This document shows, in pieces, positions 1 through 8,021 of a stretch of DNA of 19,972 nt (positions within the stretch are counted from its first letter, which is position 1; each line of letters starts with the position of its first letter). The translations under genes were made by a program, and so were the position numbers. The DNA lies in assembly GCA_900128395.1 (NCBI GenBank), contig LT649566.1, positions 1-19,972 on the forward strand, given 5' to 3'. A model generated the notes under the pieces. The model was not told the DNA's origin, did not search any database, and saw nothing but the letters and a program-made list of their open reading frames with translations. The stretch comes from Stramenopiles sp. TOSAG23-2. Taxonomy: Eukaryota; Sar.

Positions 1-344
1 ACCAGAGTTGCATGGAGAGCGAAGCTCTCCATGCTATTCCCATTGTGTCCAGTAAGCTGGACATAGTAAGAGATATTTCCTGGACATAATAAGGAGTGAA
101 AGATGAATACAGTGGATGCGTACCGCGTACCGGTTATTTAAGGTATATTTTTTATTTTTATTTATTGGTTTTTATTTTAATTTAAATATTGAAAATATAT
201 AAATATCATAATTTAAAATTACAATAACTTGTTGCGTGTTTGTTAAGAACAAAAAAGGCAGGATTATTTGTTATGTTTGAAAGGAAGATTATTTGTTATG
301 TTTGACTGACATTGTATGTTTATCTATTGATAATAATAACACAT
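1..344. other. Left-edge non-coding region with two short hairpins
   Basis: I see no convincing coding sequence here. Bases 10-34 form a perfect hairpin: 11-bp arms (GCATGGAGAGC and its complement) around a GAA loop. Bases 46-63 form a second one: TGTCCAG, TAAG spacer, CTGGACA. The motif CTGGACATA recurs as a short direct repeat at about 57 and 82. Bases 140-340 are AT-rich and probably hold the promoter and leader of the first gene. An upstream exon of that gene cannot be excluded. Confidence 0.5.
10..34. repeat. Perfect 11-bp hairpin with GAA loop
   Basis: GCATGGAGAGC at 10-20 is followed by GAA at 21-23 and the exact reverse complement at 24-34. Chance formation of perfect 11-bp arms separated by three bases is unlikely. 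It could be a foldback end of a mobile element or an RNA stem-loop. The window begins only nine bases upstream, so the context is missing. Confidence 0.7.
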
Positions 345-1913
345 ATGGGTTTCACTGATAAATACAATCAATTGATAATAATAATAATAACTTTTTTCCT
401 TATACTTTCAAAATTCAATAATTCTGCTGTTGTTACAAATGCAACACCTTCTATTTGTAACGGGAAAACGCACAATGTAGATCATGAAGCGAAGAATATT
501 TATGGATTGCAGTGTAAAAATGATGGCACAGATGATTGTATCGTGTGTTTTGAGTCATCAAATATTGTAATTTCAAAGAATATTAAATATGATATTTATT
601 TTCTTTTGCACTATCATGATTATAGGAGTAGTTCTATGCAAACATTAAACATACCAACCTTTGTGCATGATATTGCAAATGAAAATGATGACAGAAGAAC
701 CACTATTTTTGCTTGTCATTTGCAGGCAAAAAATGCGGGCGATTTCAACTACAGTCACGTGTCAGATATAGAAATAAACGTAATTGATTCTGTAAACAAA
801 ATGCAAATAATGAAACGTAAATATGTAATATTATATCATGGCAAGAAAATTGGCATTCCTCTCATTGAAAATAAAAAACAATTTCTTCATTTAGGAAGTG
901 GTACGAATATTATTAAAAACAAAAGATCTACAGAAGAATGGTTTAATTTTGATTCTTTAATGGGATTAGGGGCTGATTGGGGGCAAGCTGGGCAACTAAG
1001 AACGAATGAAAATTTGATACGATGGAAAATTTCTGACACTCTAGCTTTCATACCATCCAATTCAATTGATTTAATATATATGAATACTTTATTAAGCGTG
1101 GCATCCTTTCCGCAAACAATTGAAAATTTTAAAAGTGGAAATGGCACTAATTCTTTTTATTCTAGAAATACGCGTGCAGATTCTGCATTTAAGGCCTTAT
1201 TTCATGAAATATGTAAGTTTACTATGTGTGTTTTAATAGCTTTTTTTTCTACTGGCATTTTATATCCAACTGTGGCACGGACTAACTCCAAATTTTTGAT
1301 ATTGATTATTATTACACATATGTGTCTAGATCGAGTACTAAAACCCAATACTGGTATGTTTAGAATTGGTGATCGAACAGGTCGGAATTTTAATTATAAA
1401 TTAAAAGGGTACATACAAGATTTCTTTGCTATGGAATACAATATGACATTGCTTGAACATGGTCCTGCATCTACTAGCACAAATGCTGCTGATGTTTTTC
1501 ATTTAATGACATCGGAATGTTTAGAATGTGCAAGAAAAGTTCTCTGTCCAGGATTGACTCCATCACTACGTCCAGATCATCCAGTCATTGTTGAAAAATT
1601 AAACACATATGGTTGGTCATCGTGTTGGATATGCCATGTTGAATTTTTCTATAAGTATGATAAACCTTTGAAAGATGTAAATGAAAAAAACTGTATATAT
1701 TATGATATTTCATCGGATCAAAGTACGTATATTTTTTATGGCAATACAAACATGTCTTATTGGGCAATCGAAGGAGTTAAAGGGAATGACTGGGAAAATA
1801 TTCAACCATCATCACCAAATATTCGCTTTGACATCATGAAATGGCCATGTATTACAGAAGATGAATTTATATACGGGCGTAAAGCAGGTCATAGTTCTGA
1901 TACTGAGTTGTAA
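345..1913 (+). CDS. Membrane-anchored methyltransferase-like protein, two exons
   Basis: The first in-frame ATG is at 345, giving 483 residues once the intron at 1213-1329 is removed. The frame stays open upstream to a TTG at 312, but that is not a credible start; the ATG has C at -3, so the start is only moderately supported. Residues 9-25 are a hydrophobic run (signal peptide or anchor), followed by a Cys- and Asn-rich stretch. Class I SAM-dependent methyltransferase hallmarks follow: LHLGSGTN near residue 181 (motif I), NFD near 200 (acidic end of strand 2), IPSNSIDLIYMN near 235 (motif IV region) and, across the splice junction, EIYRVLKPNTG near 287 (post-motif). This is the pattern of small Methyltransf_11-type enzymes. 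Substrate is unknown. The Cys-rich C-terminal third, with a possible CWICH, is unrecognised. The anchor suggests a secretory-pathway location, which is odd for this family. Confidence 0.6.
   Translation: MGFTDKYNQLIIIIITFFLILSKFNNSAVVTNATPSICNGKTHNVDHEAKNIYGLQCKNDGTDDCIVCFESSNIVISKNIKYDIYFLLHYHDYRSSSMQTLNIPTFVHDIANENDDRRTTIFACHLQAKNAGDFNYSHVSDIEINVIDSVNKMQIMKRKYVILYHGKKIGIPLIENKKQFLHLGSGTNIIKNKRSTEEWFNFDSLMGLGADWGQAGQLRTNENLIRWKISDTLAFIPSNSIDLIYMNTLLSVASFPQTIENFKSGNGTNSFYSRNTRADSAFKALFHEICKFTMCVLIAFFSTGILYPTVARTNSKFLILIIITHMCLDRVLKPNTGMFRIGDRTGRNFNYKLKGYIQDFFAMEYNMTLLEHGPASTSTNAADVFHLMTSECLECARKVLCPGLTPSLRPDHPVIVEKLNTYGWSSCWICHVEFFYKYDKPLKDVNEKNCIYYDISSDQSTYIFYGNTNMSYWAIEGVKGNDWENIQPSSPNIRFDIMKWPCITEDEFIYGRKAGHSSDTEL
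1213..1329 (+). other. Spliceosomal intron, 117 nt, phase 1, no in-frame stop
   Basis: The donor is GTAAGT at 1213-1218 and the acceptor is CTAG ending at 1329. A branch-point-like CTAAC lies at 1282-1286, about 44 nt upstream. Removal joins a single T (1212) to AT (1330-1331), making Tyr and restoring EIYRVLKP, the strongly conserved methyltransferase segment. Unspliced, the same place reads as about 39 extra residues, mostly hydrophobic. The length is a multiple of three and the intron has no stop in frame, so a plain ORF reads straight through it. Confidence 0.85.
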
Positions 1914-1926
1914 ATTAATAATATGT

Positions 1927-1929
<3 letters not shown>

Positions 1930-1961
<32 letters not shown>
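1930..1961. repeat. (CA)n microsatellite
   Basis: About sixteen uninterrupted AC units start 16 bases after the stop codon of the methyltransferase-like gene, so they lie in its 3' untranslated region. Confidence 0.95.
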
Positions 1962-1963
<2 letters not shown>

Positions 1964-2054
1964 TTGCGTATTAAGTAAAGAAAATATTTTTTATTCGATC
2001 GCGTATAAAATATAAATATTAATTAAATTTAAAATATTAAAAATTAAATTAATG

Positions 2055-2240
2055 ATTGGTTAAAAATCTAAAAGTTATAATAATTTTACACTTCCCGTGT
2101 TAAGTAAATTAAAATATATTTAATTAATAAAAATTTTATACTATAGAGTAGGATAGAATATTATTCTTGCGATTGAGTATTGAGCATATTACTTAACACG
2201 GGAAGTGTAAAATTATTATTAACTTAGATTTTTAACCAAT
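2055..2240. mobile_element. MITE-like foldback element with about 51-bp terminal inverted repeats
   Basis: The left arm, 2055-2106 (ATTGGTTAAAAATCT ... TTCCCGTGTTAAGTA), is nearly the exact reverse complement of the right arm, 2190-2240 (TACTTAACACGGGAA ... AGATTTTTAACCAAT). The outer 15 bp and the inner 25 bp or so match perfectly, with a few mismatches between. An 83-bp AT-rich centre without coding capacity lies inside. The form is that of a miniature inverted-repeat transposable element. I find no clear target-site duplication (left flank TTAATG, right flank ACATTT), so a structural RNA or cruciform shared by the two converging genes remains an alternative. Confidence 0.7.
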
Positions 2241-2398
2241 ACATTTATATAATTAATAATATTCGTACGTAATATTATATTATTTCTCCTTACTCATATA
2301 TATTATTACTGAACCGTATATTAAAATATTTTAATAAAAATATACGATTCGTATATAATCTCTTTGCAGAATAATTTTACACGCCGAGAACATTTTTT

Positions 2399-3058
2399 TT
2401 ATGTTGATTTCTGTTGTGTTGATTTCTGTTGTACTGATTTCAAAAACATTCTTTCTCGTACCACACATATTTTATTTCTTTTAACAACGATATTTAATGT
2501 GATTGGTTGTTTGATTCTATTACTAATCTGAGGTGATGACGGGCGTTTGATAATAAAAGAAGATGATTCGTTGATTATATTTGAAAATATTTTTGGCTGA
2601 ATAATTTGTCTTAGTTTTGGATGAGATAAAAATGCTTCTCTATTTCCATCTCCATTTTCATCAAAAACAAATGCTTTCATCAACTCTAGTCGCTTAATTA
2701 CACCCTTTTTTTTTTTATCTACATTTGCAAAAACCCTTTTCACTTGTGATTCAATATTATTTTCCCAATATTTTGATGTTCGGTAACGTTTTAATGGTGA
2801 AATACTTGATTTACTACTCTTATTTAACTTTCCAGTTTTATTGTCGTTGTTGTTGTCATTACCATCCGTTCCCTTCTTAGGTGGTGGGGATGGTTTTAAA
2901 CTATTTTTTAATAATTTTTTTTTAACAACTCGTTCGTAATAGCTTTTCGATGTTGATAAATCTGGTTTAAAATTTGGTTTAGATCTTTCATTGTATACCT
3001 TATCACGTTTTGCTAATGATTTTTTACCTGTTTCATATAATCGTTTGTATGCATTATT
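2399..3058 (-). CDS. EF-hand-like protein, 5' end unresolved
   Basis: The frame is open from a stop at 3095-3097 down to TAA at 2399-2401 but has no ATG that could begin the whole protein; a GTG at 2743 is not credible. The deduced order is a basic segment with RLYETGKKSLAKRD, a Lys/Asn/Pro linker (PSPPPKKGTDGND), then VFANVDKKKKGVIKRLEL. The last resembles an EF-hand: D at loop position 1, G at 6, I at 8 and E at 12, but Lys at 3 and 5, so calcium binding is doubtful. It continues into SHPKLRQIIQPKIF, typical of the linker between paired EF-hands in protist calmodulin-like proteins. The only Met in the main part begins MKAFVFDENGDG. An acceptor-like AAAAAG at 3059-3064 suggests that a 5' exon may lie further upstream, which would overlap the opposite-strand gene. 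Truncation or inversion is the alternative. Confidence 0.5.
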   Translation of the reverse strand, partial: NNAYKRLYETGKKSLAKRDKVYNERSKPNFKPDLSTSKSYYERVVKKKLLKNSLKPSPPPKKGTDGNDNNNDNKTGKLNKSSKSSISPLKRYRTSKYWENNIESQVKRVFANVDKKKKGVIKRLELMKAFVFDENGDGNREAFLSHPKLRQIIQPKIFSNIINESSSFIIKRPSSPQISNRIKQPITLNIVVKRNKICVVRERMFLKSVQQKSTQQKST

Positions 3059-3069
3059 CTTTTTATGGT

Positions 3070-3777
3070 ATGGAAAAATTAAATAATGAAACTCCTAAAT
3101 TGAAAGGATATATATATCGGGGCCTCACTCAACATTCTTTTTTACAAAATAATATAGATGAAACAACATCCTACTATGCGAAAATAAAAAGAGCGAAAGG
3201 TAGCAAAGTTGATAATGTCACTACGCTTGGGCGGCCAGTACAAGATAGATCTATTGTTTATACGCCTAGTCCTCGTAAACCGAAATTTAGAAGTCATTTG
3301 AAACAATCTGGGGATAATAAATCATACATGGAACAACCATCGGTAGTAATATTTAGCAAAAACATGAAATATGATAAACCGTTATATAATGATCAAAGGA
3401 GATTAAAACAAGATGAACTTAAAGAAGCAATGTTACGATCTGAAAAATTGACAAATGATTTCTTAAATTATTCTAATGAAATCGTTAAAAAGCGTACGAA
3501 TGATCTTAATAACAAAATACTTTCTGCTTTTGGTGGCAGCAAAAGTACGGATCTTGGAGGGAAACAGTTTAGTATGCCAGATCCTTTATTTTTAATGTCA
3601 GCATTGGTATCTAGAGTCCCAGGTAATACTAATGATGGAATTGGTGGTGGTGGTATGGAGATTGTATATAAAGAGATAGAAGAAAAGAAAACAATGAAAG
3701 ATCGTGTAGAAGAAAGACATGCAAAATATTACCATAATGTTATCAAAGGACAAATACACAATCATACAGTAAGATAG
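3070..3777 (+). CDS. Hypothetical charged protein
   Basis: The product is 235 residues from ATG 3070 (MEKLNNETPKLKGYIYRG), ending in TAG. In-frame ATGs at 3016 and 3049 would add a hydrophobic leader (MIFYLFHIIVC), but those bases are antisense to a coding-looking part of the neighbouring EF-hand frame, so I prefer 3070, which has G at -3. The protein is hydrophilic. It has a Pro/Arg-rich segment (TPSPRKPKFRS) near residue 70, a probable coiled-coil stretch (RRLKQDELKEAMLRSEKL) near residue 120, a Gly-rich patch (DGIGGGGME) near 195 and a second charged helix with EIEEKKTMKDRVEERHAKYY at the C-terminus. I recognise no domain. Confidence 0.6.
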   Translation: MEKLNNETPKLKGYIYRGLTQHSFLQNNIDETTSYYAKIKRAKGSKVDNVTTLGRPVQDRSIVYTPSPRKPKFRSHLKQSGDNKSYMEQPSVVIFSKNMKYDKPLYNDQRRLKQDELKEAMLRSEKLTNDFLNYSNEIVKKRTNDLNNKILSAFGGSKSTDLGGKQFSMPDPLFLMSALVSRVPGNTNDGIGGGGMEIVYKEIEEKKTMKDRVEERHAKYYHNVIKGQIHNHTVR

Positions 3778-4010
3778 AGCGTGTGTGTGGTGAAAAAAGG
3801 GTAAATTTTTTTTTTAACATTCTACCTGTACCTTAATTTTTTGCACACATAATTATATAATTCGTATGATGTGTAAAAATTTATATAATATCAAGGAATT
3901 CTTAATTCTTGTACTGAGCACACACAAACACAAACACAAGCTCTGTTTTTTGTATTTTACACACACACAGAGAGTGGCTATACTCCTCTTGACGACTATC
4001 ACCACACCTG

Positions 4011-5054
4011 TTAGTACCTCCCACCATATCGTTGATTTAATGAAAAATTACATGTATGTTTTAAAGGACATATAGTACATTTTGGCTTCTTTGTAGTACA
4101 CACAAGTTGTCCAAATCCAACAATGTTTTGTGTTGATTTTGCCCATTGCCCTTTTGGCCACCATTTTCCTAATTGTTTGCTAAGTTCATTTGGCCCCATT
4201 TCTTTTGTACCCCATCCTATACGTTTAGTTACTCGATATACATTACTATCAACAACAACGCCAGTATTATCAATATGAAATAAAACAGATCGTATTAAAT
4301 GTGCAATTTTTGGACCAACGCCTGGTAATTTAAGCAAAGATTTATAGTCTGAAGGAACTTGACTATTAAAATCTTCCAACAAAATTTTTGCTATTCCTTT
4401 CGTAAATTTTGCTTTATTGTTTTTGAAATTAACTGTTTTAACACTGTCCTCTATATCTTCAATGCTTGCAAGATGACAAGATTTAATCGTTTGGAATTTC
4501 TTTTCAAAAACTTTAGCTGCTGCTAAGGCTACTTTATCTAAACATTGTGTAGATAACATAGCTGCTATAACACCATGAAATAAGCTGTCAACAGATGTAT
4601 CATTATTGCTAGCTTTTTCATCTAAATATTTACGAAAATTATCCACTGATGCATTACCATTTTTTCTTTCGCGATATTCAGCTATGTCTTCTAACTGTTC
4701 TAGAAAAAGTTTAAAATTAGTAGGACTGATACTATTATTATTATTATCATTATCATATTTAACTTTTTTTTTTTTATTTAAATTGGTATACTTATTATTC
4801 TCATATTCTATTGTTGGCCTTTTTTTTTTCAATTGAAAAGAATTCTTGACATTATTATTATTGATATGATTATTGGTGCTATTGGTGTTGAATATACTTG
4901 CTGTAGCAGTTGTATTTGAATTTAAATTTGTGTGTTGAATTTGAGAAATAGTAGTAGTGGTGGTAGTAGCACCACGATATGCAAATGCTGCAAATGGGTT
5001 TAGTTCTTCTTCATTATTGTCTGATTCATCACTGTCATTTCCTAACGAAGACAT
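4011..5054 (-). CDS. NTH1: Endonuclease III-like bifunctional DNA glycosylase/AP lyase (NTH1)
   Basis: The product (347 residues, ATG complement at 5052-5054, A at -3) removes oxidised pyrimidines and cuts the abasic strand in base excision repair. AAMLSTQCLDK near residue 165 matches the family's first conserved helix (LLSxQ). The helix-hairpin-helix LPGVGPKIAH carries the catalytic Lys at about 249, and VVVDSNVYRV carries the catalytic Asp at about 269. Four cysteines at about 319, 326, 329 and 335 (C-x6-C-x2-C-x5-C) bind the 4Fe-4S cluster. The first 110 residues are low complexity (Thr, Asn, Ser) with basic clusters KKKRP and KKKKVKY, probably nuclear targeting and disorder. The gene is uninterrupted and converges on the gene ending at 3777. 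Confidence 0.95.
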   Translation of the reverse strand: MSSLGNDSDESDNNEEELNPFAAFAYRGATTTTTTISQIQHTNLNSNTTATASIFNTNSTNNHINNNNVKNSFQLKKKRPTIEYENNKYTNLNKKKKVKYDNDNNNNSISPTNFKLFLEQLEDIAEYRERKNGNASVDNFRKYLDEKASNNDTSVDSLFHGVIAAMLSTQCLDKVALAAAKVFEKKFQTIKSCHLASIEDIEDSVKTVNFKNNKAKFTKGIAKILLEDFNSQVPSDYKSLLKLPGVGPKIAHLIRSVLFHIDNTGVVVDSNVYRVTKRIGWGTKEMGPNELSKQLGKWWPKGQWAKSTQNIVGFGQLVCTTKKPKCTICPLKHTCNFSLNQRYGGRY

Positions 5055-5237
5055 ATTGTTTTGATAAATTTTCTGTTGAAGACATATAATATTGGTATAT
5101 GATTGATTTAAAATGAAACAATTTTTATTTTTATATGTAGTCTAATTAAAATATAAATTAAATGTGTTTTTTCCGGATTATTGAAATTATTTATTATTTC
5201 AGGTATTCTGGTATTCACACACATACTAGAGGTAGGT

Positions 5238-5452
5238 TTTGTGGAAGGATTTTTTAGCAGGGGCGTATTATTAGACGAGCAAAGTATTTTAGCACGTGGA
5301 TAAGATTATTCCGCCGCCCAAGTAAGCCTTTTCCTAGAGTCAAGACACCTGCGGCCTACCACGGTGGTATGTGCGCATGCGATGCTACCCGCCTGCTAGG
5401 TTTTCTAATTTTGTGAAGATTTTTTAGTAAGGGCGTATCATTGTACGCGCAA
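5238..5452 (+). repeat. Dispersed repeat, copy 1, with duplicated tail
   Basis: The core 5299-5452 (GATAAGATTATTCCGCC ... GTACGCGCAAG) matches 7860-8021 in the same orientation. Shared blocks include CCTAGAGTCAAGAC, CCTGCGGCCTA, GCGATGCTACCCGC, TTTCTAATTTTGTGAA and GATTTTTTAG. The tail motif (TTTTGTG..GATTTTTTAGCAGGGGCGTAT.ATT..ACG.GCAA) also occurs immediately upstream at 5238-5298, so the order here is tail-core-tail. I see no coding capacity and no RNA polymerase III B box. Its mobility is inferred from dispersal only. Confidence 0.75.
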
Positions 5453-5540
5453 GCCTTATTAATACCACCAGGTAGGGCAAGGTTGTTGTTTGTTGGAGAA
5501 TGGGGAATTACTGTAATAGAATGGGCTGGAAGGCCAGCCA

Positions 5541-5589
5541 GGCTGTCCAGCTGTCCCGGCTGCATGCCCGGCCCGGCTGTCCAGCTGTC
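5541..5589. repeat. 34-bp direct repeat in GC-rich patch
   Basis: GGCTGTCCAGCTGTC occurs at 5541-5555 and again at 5575-5589, separated by CCGGCTGCATGCCCGGCCC. Local GC is far above that of the surrounding AT-rich DNA. Confidence 0.85.
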
Positions 5590-5798
5590 TTATAGAACTT
5601 ATCCGGTATAAACCTTGATATATATCTTCAAGAAATGAAAATGTGTGCCTTTTTCCTGGATACAGTACACTTCATATTCTGTTCAACACAAATACATATA
5701 TATATATAGCTTTTCAATATAAATTTATCAACACTTTCTACAACATTAATAACTAAAGAAATAAACATATACATTTTACAATTACATATATATATACT

Positions 5799-7234
5799 AT
5801 GCATAGAATAAAAATCGATGAAAATAATCCTGAAAGTGATTATGAGAGATATTTATTTGATCCTAAAGCGGAATTAAAAGATGTTCCAAAATTTCTAAAG
5901 ATAAAATATCCAAGAGATTTATCGTATGATAAACAACGCCCTAAATATAAACGATTTATGGTCATGAAAACATTAAAAAGGCCTAAAACAGCAGCGGAGA
6001 AAGATTCTGTGATTGCAAATGCAATGCTTAAAGATAGATTTCATGAGGAAGGACTTGTTGATCCATACAATTTTGCAGAAAGATCATCGAAAGAGTTTTG
6101 GAGCGCTGGTGGTGGTGAAAATTATTTTAAGTTCGATGCATGGTGTGGAAGAGAAAGGCCGCCACCTCATTTAGTCTTGACAGAAGGGGAGAAGGCATTA
6201 TTAAGCAGTACTAGTGCAAAGACTGATACCAAAAATACTAAAAACAATAAAATTAAATTGTCTCCAATAAAAAAGCAAGATATTAGCAACAAACGGAGAA
6301 GTAAAAAGAGTCCAAGTATAGTGTACATGCAACGGCCACGTACATCAGGTAGTGATACTACATCTAAAGGCCGTATCACAAGTCGTAAATTGCCACGTGC
6401 ACCGCAACCAATTTTAAAAACAGTATCAAGATTTGGTGGTGAAATTGATCCATATGGCATACAACTAAGAGATTTATGGGAAAATGATTCTGTCCCATCA
6501 TTAGGTGAAAAATCAACCTCTCGCTTCAATTCACATTTTAATAGCAATTTAAATGGTACATCATCTCTTGGATCTTTATCATCTTCTATTTCGTTATCTG
6601 AATTGAACTTTAATGAAATGAAAGAGGAAAAAAACTTAAATATTGAAAATAATAATGCTAAAAATCATAATAATAATAATAAAAGAAGGAAAAAGAAATT
6701 AACAGAAGAAGAAGAAGAAATGGAATTGAAAATAGAAACATTTAAATCATTTATAAAACCTGTTGTTCCCGAGCACCAATTAGAAGTTGGCGATTTAATC
6801 GAGTTACATACTATTGATCATCAATTGACAGGCAAATGGAGACGTGCGCGTATTGTAGCTTTAAAAAATGGTGGTAACGTGATCCAAATAAGACCGTGAA
6901 GAATTTAAAATGGTATAGAGAGCAACAAATGAAAAACATTGTAACACCCCGTGAAATAACTGTTGCTAGAGCGCAACGATCTGGTAAATTATTTAGGAAT
7001 GAAGTGAAAACAGCAAGAAGCGAAACAGATAAATTAGCGAAACAGATAAAAAGGTCACGAAAAGTAAAGCAAATTATTGAAAATAATTTTGGTGAAGAAT
7101 TTAATTCATTAAATAGGCAATTGGCAGAAGCAGTGGAAGCACGTAAAGCATCTAATGGCAAATTAGCTGCATTAGTACAACTTGCGAAAGACGTTCGAGA
7201 AGAACGTCAAGCTGAAGCTGAAATGAAACAATAA
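5799..7234 (+). CDS. Unknown charged protein with Tudor/SH3-like patch, frame broken at about 6896
   Basis: The first frame runs from ATG 5799 (A at -3) to TGA 6897-6899. The second frame, from about 6896 to TAA 7232-7234, has no ATG at its head and the same Lys/Glu-rich style, so I read both as one gene. The N-terminus (KFLKIKYPRDLSYDKQRPKY, then NFAERSSKEFW and KFDAWCGRERPPP) looks conserved but is unrecognised. A disordered Ser/Lys/Asn middle follows. Near residues 320-366, EVGDLIELHTIDHQLTGKWRRARIVALKNGG resembles a Tudor or SH3-like barrel (W, A-I, N-G-G). The second frame is a probable coiled coil (LNRQLAEAVEARKASNGKL). The join needs a -1 shift, one missing base, or removal of a very short intron (GTG..TAG, 6896-6918, 23 nt, would restore the frame). 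None is proven. Confidence 0.55.
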
Positions 7235-7500
7235 AAATATATCACATTTGATGGGGGAGGAAATATAAAATAATAATTTTTTTTATTAGTAGTAATAATA
7301 CAATTGCACAATTGGTTGCAATTGCTGCAATTATTTTAAATATTTTTAAGCAGCACTATTTTAATATTTTTGAGGCTATTAAAATATATAGATATATAAT
7401 TGTATCTTAGTATACTATATCTAAGTAGTTGTTTGTATTGATCTTACGCACCTTAATAAATCTCATTCCGCAGGTCTCCTCATAGTACAGTAGCTACTCA

Positions 7501-7514
7501 GTACTGTACAGTAC
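7501..7514. repeat. 14-bp perfect palindrome
   Basis: GTACTGTACAGTAC is its own reverse complement. It lies among other CAGTA/TACAG words (7486-7520), so it may be a small repeat cluster rather than a protein-binding site. Confidence 0.8.
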
Positions 7515-7859
7515 AGTCTACAAACTGTGCGCCCTCGTCAATATTCACAAAACCTTAATGTTTCTGTGCTGTGTCCCCTACCACCAACTTTCGGGCTCTC
7601 ACGCGTTTACAATAGCATTACGCTTACGGACAAAACTCCTAAAACAGGTAAAATAAGTACGAAAATGTGCCGTAGCATTCACCACACCGGTTTGCCTATC
7701 ATATTGTACCGCTTAAAAATATCCGCGACTGGTTCATTAGCACTCACACAGTATGGAGAGTTTTTCTATTCGGACCGATACATCTAAAAAAAGACTTGTA
7801 CAACATAAAAATAGTATTGCAAACAACAACCCGAATCGGTGAAAAAAGAATCCGCCTTC

Positions 7860-8021
7860 GATAAGATTATGCCGCCACCCAAGTAACATGTTTCCTAGAG
7901 TCAAGACTTCCTGCGGCCTATGTGCGCGTGCGATGCTACCCGCATGCTAGGGTTTCTAATTTTGTGAACGATTTTTTAGCAGGGGCGTATCATTGGACGC
8001 GCAAAGAGTCTTAGCACGTTT
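7860..8021 (+). repeat. Dispersed repeat, copy 2
   Basis: This copy matches 5299-5452 in the same orientation with scattered substitutions and small gaps: GATAAGATTATGCCGCC, then CCTAGAGTCAAGAC, CTGCGGCCTATGTGCGCG, GCGATGCTACCCGC and GATTTTTTAGCAGGGGCG. The end, TTAGCACGT, is also present in the upstream half of copy 1 (5289-5297), which indicates the unit's true right end. Copy 1 has an extra CCACGGTGGTA palindrome that is missing here. Confidence 0.75.

Larger units (their letters stand above)
1914..2398. other. Convergent intergenic region, AT-rich, with CA repeat and foldback element
   Basis: This region separates two gene 3' ends. It holds a CA dinucleotide run at 1930-1961 and the 186-bp foldback element at 2055-2240. 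After that, AT-rich sequence includes the palindrome ATTAAAATATTTTAAT near 2320. I see no coding sequence. Confidence 0.7.
5055..5798. other. Divergent intergenic region with dispersed repeat and GC-rich patch
   Basis: This region lies between divergent genes and should hold both promoters. It contains dispersed-repeat copy 1 (5238-5452), a GC-rich stretch (about 5510-5590) and TATATATA-rich sequence just before the ATG at 5799. A short open frame on the minus strand here overlaps the repeat and is not a credible gene. Confidence 0.6.

Noticed and set aside
3866-4075. Plus-strand open frame between two convergent genes
   Set aside because: It overlaps the 3' end of the NTH1 gene and is built largely from CA-type simple repeats.
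7527-7787. Open frame of 86 codons on the plus strand
   Set aside because: It begins with GTG, not ATG, shows no domain or signal peptide, and lies in repeat-bearing intergenic DNA.
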